A DNA stretch of 41,808 nucleotides from Clostridia bacterium (GTDB lineage Bacteria; Bacillota_A; Clostridia; Oscillospirales; CAG-272): positions 1 to 41,808 of the forward strand of contig JAFTSQ010000024.1 of assembly GCA_017467205.1 (NCBI GenBank). The letters are read 5' to 3'. The position numbers and the translations under genes are program-made. The notes beneath the pieces were generated by a model. It did no database searches. It saw nothing but the letters and a program-made list of their open reading frames with translations, and was not told the DNA's origin. Positions 24,063-30,595 of the stretch are shown piece by piece. How positions within the stretch are numbered: the first letter of the stretch is position 1; each line of letters opens with the position of its first letter.

Positions 24063-25238
24063 ATGACGAAAATTGATATATTCTCGGGCTTTCTCGGAGC
24101 GGGAAAGACCACCCTTATAAAAAAGCTCGTCAAGGAGGCGTACGCCGGCGAGCAGATAGTGATAATCGAGAACGAATTTGGCGCGATAGGCATTGACGGC
24201 GGCTTCCTTCGCGACGCGGGAATTAACGTTACCGAAATGAACTCCGGCTGCATCTGCTGCTCGCTCGTCGGTGATTTTACCGAGGCGCTCTCAAAGGTAA
24301 TTTCCGAGTATCATCCCACGAGGATTGTTATCGAGCCCTCGGGCGTCGGTAAGCTTTCGGACGTAAAGCGCGCAGTTGAGCAGGTTACGACTGATGAGGT
24401 CGTCCTTAATTCCTTGGTTGCCATTGCCGATGCAAACAAGTGCAAGATGTATATGAAGAACTTTGGCGAGTTCTATAACGACCAGATAGAGAGTGCCACC
24501 ACCATAGTCCTCTCGCATACCTCGGGTGCTCCGCAAAAGAAGCTTGAGGACGCAGTAGCCCTCCTTCGCGAGCATAACGCCGAAGCCACAATGATAACTA
24601 CACCGTGGGAGCTCCTTAACGGTAAGGATATCCTCGCCGCAATGGAGAGGACGAACACGCTCGAGCAGCAGTTAAACGAGCTCGCCCACGAGCACGAGCA
24701 TCGCCATCACCACGACCACGAAGAGCACGACGAGCACTGCACCTGCGGTCACCATCATCACGACCACGATGAGCACGATGAGCATTGCTCCTGCGGCCAT
24801 CACCATCATCACGACCACGAAGAGCACGATGAGCATTGCTCTTGCGGTCACCATCATCACGACCACGATGAGCACGATGAGCACTGCTCCTGCGGCCATC
24901 ATCATCACGACCACGAAGAGCACGATGAGCATTGCTCTTGCGGTCACCACCATCACCACGCGGACGAGGTGTTCTCCAGCTGGGGCGTTGAAACCGCTCG
25001 CAAGTTCACCAAGGACGAGATAAGCGATATACTCGAGCATTTTGACGAGGACGCAGGCTTTGGTATGATTCTTCGCGCAAAGGGAATAGTAGCTTCCCCC
25101 GACGGTAGCTTTATACACTTCGATTACGTCCCGGGGCATATCGACGTGCGCTGTGGCTCTGCCGCAGTTATTGGCAGACTCTGCGTTATCGGCTCTAAAA
25201 TAAACGAGAATGCGATAGCTGAGCTTTTCGGAGTATAA
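24063..25238 (+). CDS. CobW/G3E-family GTPase (probable zinc metallochaperone) with His/Cys repeat array
   Basis: This 391-aa G3E GTPase has Walker A GFLGAGKTTLIKKL at its N-terminus, NEFGAIGIDGG, the metal motif GCICCSL (CxCC) near residue 61-67, the EPSGVGKL loop and the C-terminal CobW domain (GMILRAKGIV through VIGRLCVIG). Between the two lies a ~100-residue insert (about 213-310) of five near-identical units HDHEEHDEHCSCGHHH, alternating EEH and DEH. Histidine-rich loops are common in zinc-handling relatives (ZNG1/YjiA/ZagA), but the repeated CSC is unusual. Role as a GTP-driven zinc donor or store is inferred. The first gene of a three-gene cluster. Confidence 0.9.
   Translation: MTKIDIFSGFLGAGKTTLIKKLVKEAYAGEQIVIIENEFGAIGIDGGFLRDAGINVTEMNSGCICCSLVGDFTEALSKVISEYHPTRIVIEPSGVGKLSDVKRAVEQVTTDEVVLNSLVAIADANKCKMYMKNFGEFYNDQIESATTIVLSHTSGAPQKKLEDAVALLREHNAEATMITTPWELLNGKDILAAMERTNTLEQQLNELAHEHEHRHHHDHEEHDEHCTCGHHHHDHDEHDEHCSCGHHHHHDHEEHDEHCSCGHHHHDHDEHDEHCSCGHHHHDHEEHDEHCSCGHHHHHADEVFSSWGVETARKFTKDEISDILEHFDEDAGFGMILRAKGIVASPDGSFIHFDYVPGHIDVRCGSAAVIGRLCVIGSKINENAIAELFGV
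24703..24960 (+). repeat. five-unit tandem repeat encoding His/Cys-rich segment
   Basis: Five copies of a 48-51-bp unit encode HDHxEHDEHCxCGHHH(H). The units differ mainly at synonymous sites and by one His codon, so the array has probably expanded by slippage or unequal crossover under protein-level selection. Confidence 0.9.
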
Positions 25239-25254
25239 GAGAGGAAATAGGAAA

Positions 25255-26196
25255 GTGAACGTAGCAGTATATCTTTTTACAGGCTTTCTTGAAGCAGGTA
25301 AAACGAGGTTTATAAAAGAAACTCTCTCCGACCCGAATTTTAACGACGGAAAAAGAAAAATGCTCCTCGTTCGTTGCGAGGACGGCGAGGAGGAGTACGA
25401 CCCCTCTGAGCTTGGCGATAATATCTCGCTCGTCGTTTTCGAGGAGGAAGAGCGACTGACGGCGGACAGGCTTTCTGCAGCGGCAAAGCGCCACGGTGCA
25501 GAAATACTGATAGTTGAGTACAACGGAATGTGGTCGCTCGACACTATCTATAACGCCTTGCCCGACGGCTTTGCGGTCTATCAGGAGATATTTATAGCAG
25601 ACTCCACTACTATTCTCACCTATAACGCAAATATGCGCCAGCAGACCGTCGATAAGCTCACGAGCTGTGAGATGGCTGTCTTTAACAGAACGAGCGAGAG
25701 CACCGACAAAATGGCGCTCCACAAGCTTGTCCGCACAGTGAGCCGCAAGGCGAATATCTGCTACGAGAATATCGCAGGCGAGATTGAGTTTGACGATATC
25801 GAGGACCCCCTGCCTTACGACCTTTCCGCCCCCGTCGTTGAGATAAAGGACGAGGACTTTGCAATCTTCTATCGCGATATGAGCGAGGACTTTGAAAAGT
25901 ATAACGGCAAAACCGTAAGATTCAAGGGGCTTGCCGCAACCGACCCGAGCCTTCCTGTCGGTCACTTTGCTGTTGGACGGCACGTAATGGTGTGCTGTGA
26001 GGCGGATATCGCCTATCGCGGCGTAGTTGCAAAGGGCAGTGGCAAGGAAAAGGTAAAAACTCGCGATTGGGTGACCGTTGAGGGCAAGCTCGTCTTCGAG
26101 CATTCAAAGCTCTACGGCGGCGAGGGCCCCGTCTTAAAGCTTACTAAGCTTTCCTCGGCAGAAAAGCCGGTGCAGGAGCTTGCGACCTTCTATTGA
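25255..26196 (+). CDS. GTPase fused to a YcgQ/TIGR03943-like C-terminal domain
   Basis: This 313-aa protein starts with a CobW-like P-loop (FTGFLEAGKTRFI, residues ~7-19) but lacks the GCxCC metal motif of the upstream paralogue. From about residue 205 it reads KYNGKTVRFKGLAATD, GRHVMVCCEADIAYRGVV and WVTVEGKLVFEH, the pattern of the soluble domain of YcgQ/TIGR03943 proteins, which in B. subtilis belongs to the Zur-controlled ycgR-ycgQ pair. GTG 25255 follows GAGAGGAAA. It starts 16 bp after the CobW gene. A joint role in metal delivery is likely; no YcgR-type permease is present here. Confidence 0.75.
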   Translation: MNVAVYLFTGFLEAGKTRFIKETLSDPNFNDGKRKMLLVRCEDGEEEYDPSELGDNISLVVFEEEERLTADRLSAAAKRHGAEILIVEYNGMWSLDTIYNALPDGFAVYQEIFIADSTTILTYNANMRQQTVDKLTSCEMAVFNRTSESTDKMALHKLVRTVSRKANICYENIAGEIEFDDIEDPLPYDLSAPVVEIKDEDFAIFYRDMSEDFEKYNGKTVRFKGLAATDPSLPVGHFAVGRHVMVCCEADIAYRGVVAKGSGKEKVKTRDWVTVEGKLVFEHSKLYGGEGPVLKLTKLSSAEKPVQELATFY

Positions 26197-26218
26197 TTAA
26201 AACCGAAAGGACTATGTA

Positions 26219-27058
26219 ATGGAACGAGCAGAAACGAAATTCCCCATCTCCGTTTACAGTGCGAAGGGTGAGGGAATAATAGTAAATTCTCACGTCAGCG
26301 AAAACGCAATGGAGATAGTCGAGGTCATAAACGGCAGCCTCAAGGTTCAGGTAGGAACCGATTTTGCCGAGGCGAGCGTCGGTGACTTTATCTGCGTGCC
26401 GCCCCGCCTTATGTTCCGCGCGGAATGCGAGGGCACGGGCGCTGTGCGCGGAATAGTCTTTGATATGTCGATTATCGAGGCGAATACCGATAATTTCGAG
26501 GGTGAGATACTCTATATGTTCGACGTCCGCTCGCGTAGTAATATAACCATCTTCGGCGAGTCAGCACCCGCGCACTCCGCGCTCAAAAAATGTATGTCCG
26601 AGTGCTTTGACGAGTATTCCGCAAAGGACGTTTGCTACAAGCTTCCCATCCGCGCGAATATCTACATTATGATGACCGCCCTTCTGCGCACCTTCTGCGG
26701 CTCGAAGGACGAGAGGGATAGGATGATATATCACAACGTCCTCAGGCTTCGCCCCGCCGTCAACTATATCAAGGAAAAATATTTCGAGAAGACCTATATC
26801 GAAAAGCTTGCCGATATGATAAACGTTTCTCCCGACTACTTTACCAAAATGTTCAAGGACAGCATAGGCAAAACCCCGATAGATTACATAAACGCAATGA
26901 GGATAAACCACGCGATGTACTCGCTCGCCTGCACCGATAAATCGGTCGCCGAAATATCCGAGGAAACAGGCTTCTGCAACCCCAACTATTTCCACAAAAT
27001 ATTCAAGCAGTACACTGATAAAAGCCCCCTTGCATATCGCAAAAGTGTTAAAGCGTAA
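26219..27058 (+). CDS. AraC-family transcriptional regulator
   Basis: This 279-aa regulator has an N-terminal cupin-like sensor (EIVEVINGSLKVQVGTDF, DFICVPPRLMF) and a C-terminal double helix-turn-helix: YIEKLADMINVSPDYFTKMF and VAEISEETGFCNPNYFHKIF, followed by the usual PLAYRKS end. It is 22 bp downstream of the GTPase fusion and likely cotranscribed. The ligand is unknown; regulation of the metal cluster is only suggested by position, since AraC members in gut Firmicutes mostly respond to sugars. Confidence 0.93.
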   Translation: MERAETKFPISVYSAKGEGIIVNSHVSENAMEIVEVINGSLKVQVGTDFAEASVGDFICVPPRLMFRAECEGTGAVRGIVFDMSIIEANTDNFEGEILYMFDVRSRSNITIFGESAPAHSALKKCMSECFDEYSAKDVCYKLPIRANIYIMMTALLRTFCGSKDERDRMIYHNVLRLRPAVNYIKEKYFEKTYIEKLADMINVSPDYFTKMFKDSIGKTPIDYINAMRINHAMYSLACTDKSVAEISEETGFCNPNYFHKIFKQYTDKSPLAYRKSVKA

Positions 27059-27122
27059 TAAATAAAAATAACATTATAAAGCCTTATCCGGCTAACAGCT
27101 TTAGATACTAGGAGTTGGTAAT

Positions 27123-27599
27123 ATGCTGATAGAATTCAGAGGAGAACCAGCAGGAGAATGCAAAAAATTCTTGCTAAAAAAGCAGAAAAAGATTCAATTT
27201 ATCGTCACAACCACAATGTCAGCGTTGGTATCAATAGTGGTAATTGCTGTGGCAATATACCTCCAGAATCCGCTTGCGCTTTTAGCTTTTATTCCAATCA
27301 TTGTTTTAGAGATAATTGGCACGAATTATATAAGCAAAAGTGATAAAGCGCTGTTTATGCCTATAAGCGTTTATATAGATACTGAAGAAGAAACAATAGT
27401 GCAAAAAAGCGAAAAAAGAGAAACGTTTTGTATGCTCGACTATATCGCAACTGTAGAAGATCACGGTGAGTGGTATAATTTTACGTTTGAGTACGGACAC
27501 GGCAATCCTTATTTTGTATGCCAAAAAGCTTTGCTGGCGCAAGGAACGATAGAAGATTTTGAAGCACTGTTTGAAGGAAAAATAGTTAGAATGAATTAA
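27123..27599 (+). CDS. small membrane protein of unknown function
   Basis: This 158-aa protein has a basic N-terminus, two adjacent membrane segments at about residues 26-48 and 50-66, and a soluble C-terminal domain ending FEALFEGKIVRMN. I recognise no named family; the architecture resembles YcxB-like proteins but the match is weak. AGGAG precedes the ATG. Its base composition is clearly more AT-rich than the flanking genes, and it is followed by hairpin-rich noncoding DNA, so recent acquisition is possible. Confidence 0.7.
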   Translation: MLIEFRGEPAGECKKFLLKKQKKIQFIVTTTMSALVSIVVIAVAIYLQNPLALLAFIPIIVLEIIGTNYISKSDKALFMPISVYIDTEEETIVQKSEKRETFCMLDYIATVEDHGEWYNFTFEYGHGNPYFVCQKALLAQGTIEDFEALFEGKIVRMN

Positions 27600-27783
27600 A
27601 AACAGCGGCGGGAATGGGTGATGTTCTTAGCGAAGAATTTGAAAATCTCACTAAGTGAGAGCATCGCATTTGACCGGTCAAATACTAATATGGGCTAAGC
27701 CCAAACCCATATTACAAGCAGAAAGAGCAAGAGTAAAAGGATAAAACCTTCTATTCTTGCTCTGTTCGTTTTTACAGATGAAT
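27600..27783. other. intergenic stretch with several inverted repeats
   Basis: No ORF is supported. It holds TCTCACTAAGTGAGA (~27646-27660), the perfect 14-bp palindrome TTTGACCGGTCAAA (27669-27682), AATATGGG...CCCATATT (~27688-27714) and a terminator ending near 27773. Confidence 0.6.
27725..27773 (+). terminator. terminator of the small membrane protein gene
   Basis: AGAGCAAGA (27725-27733) pairs with TCTTGCTCT (27755-27763) and is followed by GTTCGTTTTT. Confidence 0.7.
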
Positions 27784-27980
27784 TGATGCTGACGCATCAT
27801 GAATTGGCTTCGCCATGATTTCTCGCGGAATTGCTGCGCAATTCATCGCTCACATGAGTTGAATCGCAACCAATGTGCCGATAGGCACAATTCATGCCGC
27901 AGGCAATTCACGAAAGCTTGGCTTTCGATTCACGCTACCACGAGGTTGCAATTCATTGCGTGAATTGTCCGTTAAGGACA
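27784..27980. repeat. mosaic of at least eight different small hairpins
   Basis: Short perfect stems with 3-5-base loops follow one another: TGATGC/GCATCA (27784-27799), TGGC/GCCA (27805-27815), GAATTGC/GCAATTC (27828-27844), TGTGCC/GGCACA (27874-27889), TGCC/GGCA (27895-27905), CGAAAGC/GCTTTCG (27911-27927), CAATTCA/TGAATTG (27949-27967) and TGTCC/GGACA (27966-27980). Linkers repeat AATTCA or GAATT. The stems differ in sequence, which is unlike a standard REP or CRISPR array. Confidence 0.8.
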
Positions 27981-27988
27981 TCACGCTA

Positions 27989-28999
27989 TTATTCATCAAG
28001 CTCGCTTTTGAGGTCGCGAGTCATAAGTCGCTTCATTGCATCAAGCGGCGCTACGCCGTTTTTGATAGTGTCGTAAACCGCCTCGGTTATCGGCATTTCG
28101 GTTTCGTATTTTCGCGAAAGCTCCATAGCCGCCTCAAGTGCGTGATAGCCCTCAACGACCATTCCTATCTCCGAGAGAGCTTCCTCGTAGCTTTTTCCCT
28201 GACCGATAAGCTCGCCGCAGCGATTGTTACGGCTGTGGCGCGAGGTGCAGGTAACGATAAGGTCGCCGATTCCCGCAAGACCCATAAACGTCCTGCGGCG
28301 GCAGCCCATACGCAGACCAAGCCTCGTTATTTCCGCAATTCCGCGAGTCATCAGCATAGCGCCCGCGTTGTCGCCAAAGCCCATTCCGCGATTTATACCT
28401 GCGGCAATAGCGATAATATTCTTAAGAGCGCCCGATATCTCAACTCCCAAAACGTCGGTATTCGTGTAAACTCTCATACAGGAGTTGGAAAATGCGGTTG
28501 CAACCCTGCGCGACACGTCCTCGTCGGTACAAGCCGAAACTATGGAGGAGGGAAGACCGTGCGCCACGTCCTCGGCGTGCGTCGGGCCGGAGAGCGCAAC
28601 GATATTAAAGGCAAGCGTCGGACACTTTTGCTTTATCTCGTCGGTTATAACCTCGGTAAGCGTAAAGAGCGTTCCGCGCTCAATGCCCTTCGAGGCGTTA
28701 ACGATAATAACCCCGTCCGAAAGATAGGGTACGGCGCGCCGTGCTGTCGCGCGAATGAACTCCGACGGCACAGCAAAGAGCACGAGCTCCGCGCCGCAAA
28801 TGGCAGAGCCGATATCCGCGGTATATGTGAGCTCGCTCGGCAGGGCAACGCCGGGCAGATTCCTGTGCTCGCCGCTCCTTGAGAGCTCTTTTATCTCATC
28901 CTCAATAGCCGACCAAACGGTAACCGAGTGACCGTTCTTTGAAAGAAGCGCGCTGAGGGCTATGCCCCAAGTGCCCGCGCCAAGTACGCATATATTCAT
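27989..28999 (-). CDS. gpsA: NAD(P)+-dependent glycerol-3-phosphate dehydrogenase
   Basis: This 336-aa enzyme reduces dihydroxyacetone phosphate to sn-glycerol-3-phosphate for phospholipid synthesis. GAGTWGIALS at residue 7 is the dinucleotide loop; FAVPSEFIRA, NASKGIERG, LSGPTHAEDVA, ALKNIIAIAAG (catalytic Lys) and GLAGIGDLIVTCTSRHSRN follow in family order. Length and ends are normal. The 3' end is only nine bases from the hairpin mosaic. Confidence 0.97.
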   Translation of the reverse strand: MNICVLGAGTWGIALSALLSKNGHSVTVWSAIEDEIKELSRSGEHRNLPGVALPSELTYTADIGSAICGAELVLFAVPSEFIRATARRAVPYLSDGVIIVNASKGIERGTLFTLTEVITDEIKQKCPTLAFNIVALSGPTHAEDVAHGLPSSIVSACTDEDVSRRVATAFSNSCMRVYTNTDVLGVEISGALKNIIAIAAGINRGMGFGDNAGAMLMTRGIAEITRLGLRMGCRRRTFMGLAGIGDLIVTCTSRHSRNNRCGELIGQGKSYEEALSEIGMVVEGYHALEAAMELSRKYETEMPITEAVYDTIKNGVAPLDAMKRLMTRDLKSELDE

Positions 29000-29030
29000 A
29001 GAAGCTTTAACCTTTCAATAGACTACACTC

Positions 29031-29059
29031 ATTATAGCACAAGCGAACGAGAATTTCAA
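29031..29059 (-). promoter_or_regulatory. sigma-A promoter of gpsA
   Basis: TTGAAA (29059-29054), a 17-bp spacer and TATAAT (29036-29031) on the minus strand. Confidence 0.75.
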
Positions 29060-29142
29060 GAGGTTCGCCAAAAGGGTCTTTTTCATATAATGTAGGAGGG
29101 GCATTGCCCCATAAATATGTAAGAAAAGGAAAGATAAAAGAA

Positions 29143-29991
29143 GTGGCAACCTTTTATAATCAGGCGTCCTTCAGCTTCGGCGGTACGGTAACCAACTCCA
29201 ATACCGTCACAGGCGAGATAGTGGCAAGCCTTACTATGACCAAGACCGCCGCCTCTGCCAACTACGGCACGGCAGACGGTATAACCTACGTCGTATCGAT
29301 AGTGAATGCAAGCGACGTGGAATACGCCGACCTCACCCTCACCGATAATCTCGGTGCTTATACCGTTCCCGGCGGCACGACCGAGGTCGTCCCCCTCACC
29401 TACGTTGACGGCTCGGTGCTCTATTATCAGAACGGCGTTTTGCAGCCTGCGCCGACCGTGGAGGCAGGACCGCCTCTTGAGATAAGCGGTATCACCGTCC
29501 CCGCAAACGGAAACGCAATCATAGTCTACGAGGCGCGCGCAAATGAATACGCACCTCTCTCGGCAGGCTCGTCTATCTATAACGAGGCAAGCATCAGCAC
29601 CTGCGGCCTTACGGCAAGTGCGGCGGTAGGCACTCGCGACGAGGCTATCCTCTCGATAACCAAATCTGTCTGCCCCGAGGTAGTAAGCTGCAGCGGCGAG
29701 GTGACCTACACCATTCTCCTTCAGAACACCGGTAACACGCCCGTAGTAGCGACCGACGACCTTATAGTCACCGACACCTTTAACCCCATCCTCGAAGACC
29801 TCACCGTCACCCTTGACGGCACCGAGCTTGCCGAGGGGGTAGGCTACACCTATGACGAAGCAACCGGTGCCTTCGCCACGCTCCCCGGTGCAATAACCGT
29901 CCCCGCCGCAACCTATGAGCGCGATAGCGAAACCGGCACGGTTACCACCACTCCCGGCTTTGCGGTGCTTACCATAACGGGTAACGTTTGA
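29143..29991 (+). CDS. DUF11-like repeat protein without signal peptide
   Basis: This 282-aa protein begins VATFYNQASFSFGGTVTNSN, a start seen in a family of clostridial DUF11-type proteins. Two beta-sandwich units can be seen: one from ~15 to 150 (SLTMTKTA, YVVSIVNAS, LTLTDNLGAY) and one from ~165 to 280 (ILSITKSV, VTYTILLQNTGN, LIVTDTFNP), the second being a classic DUF11 unit. No signal peptide, membrane segment, or sortase motif is present, so the route to the surface, if any, is unclear. I prefer GTG 29143 because the upstream residues to 29104 do not fit the family and AAGGA is 12 bases upstream. Function unknown. Confidence 0.75.
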   Translation: MATFYNQASFSFGGTVTNSNTVTGEIVASLTMTKTAASANYGTADGITYVVSIVNASDVEYADLTLTDNLGAYTVPGGTTEVVPLTYVDGSVLYYQNGVLQPAPTVEAGPPLEISGITVPANGNAIIVYEARANEYAPLSAGSSIYNEASISTCGLTASAAVGTRDEAILSITKSVCPEVVSCSGEVTYTILLQNTGNTPVVATDDLIVTDTFNPILEDLTVTLDGTELAEGVGYTYDEATGAFATLPGAITVPAATYERDSETGTVTTTPGFAVLTITGNV

Positions 29992-29999
29992 TAGACTGA

Positions 30000-30237
30000 C
30001 TGCATAGCACGAAAATTCTGCTTACGAATAAGTGCGCAAATTTCGAGCTTCTCAAAAATCAAGGGGCGCAGAGGGCAACCTCTGCGCCCTCGCCGTTTTG
30101 CATCGCGCGGTAGCTCAAGGAATTTGCAGCCCTCGCGCGCGTGTTGAATTTAATGAAGGGTTGCTCCTTCCTAAACGGCTCAGCATCAGCGGTATTTTTT
30201 GAGTGTCAAAAAACTTGAAAAATTTTGGGAAAAAGTA
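30000..30237 (+). other. intergenic region before feoA
   Basis: Apart from the terminator at 30064-30095 and a small TTTTTTGA/TCAAAAAA hairpin near 30195, I see no gene or RNA here. Confidence 0.5.
30064..30095 (+). terminator. terminator of the DUF11-like gene
   Basis: GGGCGCAGAGG (30064-30074), loop GCAA and CCTCTGCGCCC (30079-30089) form a perfect 11-bp stem; TCGCCGTTTT follows. Confidence 0.75.
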
Positions 30238-30266
30238 TTGACAAACTATGACGGATGGTGTATAAT
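30238..30266 (+). promoter_or_regulatory. feo: sigma-A promoter of the feo operon
   Basis: TTGACA (30238-30243), a 17-bp spacer and TATAAT (30261-30266). Confidence 0.85.
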
Positions 30267-30274
30267 ACCGTATG

Positions 30275-30290
30275 GTTAGCCAAGGCTAAC
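30275..30290 (+). promoter_or_regulatory. dyad operator at the feo transcription start
   Basis: GTTAGCC AA GGCTAAC is a perfect 7-bp dyad starting nine bases after the -10 box, right over the expected start of transcription. Its TTAGxC/GxCTAA form resembles DtxR/IdeR-family iron boxes, so an iron-dependent repressor is likely. Confidence 0.65.
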
Positions 30291-30324
30291 TCGCTTACAA
30301 ACAACGAAAGGCAAGGTCTTGAAA

Positions 30325-30540
30325 ATGAATCTTTACGATGCCGAGCTTGGTAAGGAGTATCTGATAAGCTCCGTTAAGACGGACGATTCGGAGCTTGAAT
30401 CCTTCCTGTTTTCTCTCGGATGCTACAGTGGCGAGCCGATAACGGTTATTATTCGCCGAAAGAGCGGAATGGTCGTTTCTATCAAGGACGGCAGGTACAG
30501 TATAGACAGAGCGCTCGCACAAGCGATATCTATTAGGTAA
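30325..30540 (+). CDS. feoA: ferrous iron transport protein A
   Basis: This 71-aa SH3-like FeoA protein is a small cytosolic partner of FeoB. The family pattern is visible in LGCYSGEPITVIIRR and the end IDRALAQAISIR (the usual S-x-A-x-x-I block). ATG 30325 is preferred to the in-frame TTG at 30319, with AAGG upstream. feoB follows after 55 bp that contain a second copy of the dyad. Confidence 0.92.
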   Translation: MNLYDAELGKEYLISSVKTDDSELESFLFSLGCYSGEPITVIIRRKSGMVVSIKDGRYSIDRALAQAISIR

Positions 30541-30559
30541 GTTAATTTTTTTACAGAGC

Positions 30560-30577
30560 GGTTAGCAGGCGCTAACC
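30560..30577 (+). promoter_or_regulatory. second TTAGC/GCTAA dyad between feoA and feoB
   Basis: GGTTAGC AGGC GCTAACC is a perfect 7-bp dyad that shares the TTAGC/GCTAA half-sites of the promoter-proximal copy. It lies just upstream of the feoB binding site GCGGAGG. Confidence 0.6.
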
Positions 30578-30595
30578 CTATGCGGAGGAATATAA

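Noticed and set aside
24703..24960. Regular repeats resembling a CRISPR array
   Set aside because: Units are in frame, continuous, lack spacers and encode a His/Cys-rich segment of the CobW protein.
24672..25544. Minus-strand ORF across the His repeat
   Set aside because: Low-complexity shadow of the repetitive CobW coding sequence.
27784..27980. CRISPR or REP array
   Set aside because: Stems differ from one another and there are no spacers or a common repeat.
27875..28882. 335-codon plus-strand ORF opposite gpsA
   Set aside because: It is a shadow of the clear gpsA frame, runs through the hairpin mosaic and has no protein-like pattern.
30108..30150. tRNA-like start (GCGCGGTAGCTCAAG)
   Set aside because: No anticodon arm, T-loop GTTCGA or acceptor complement follows; chance similarity.
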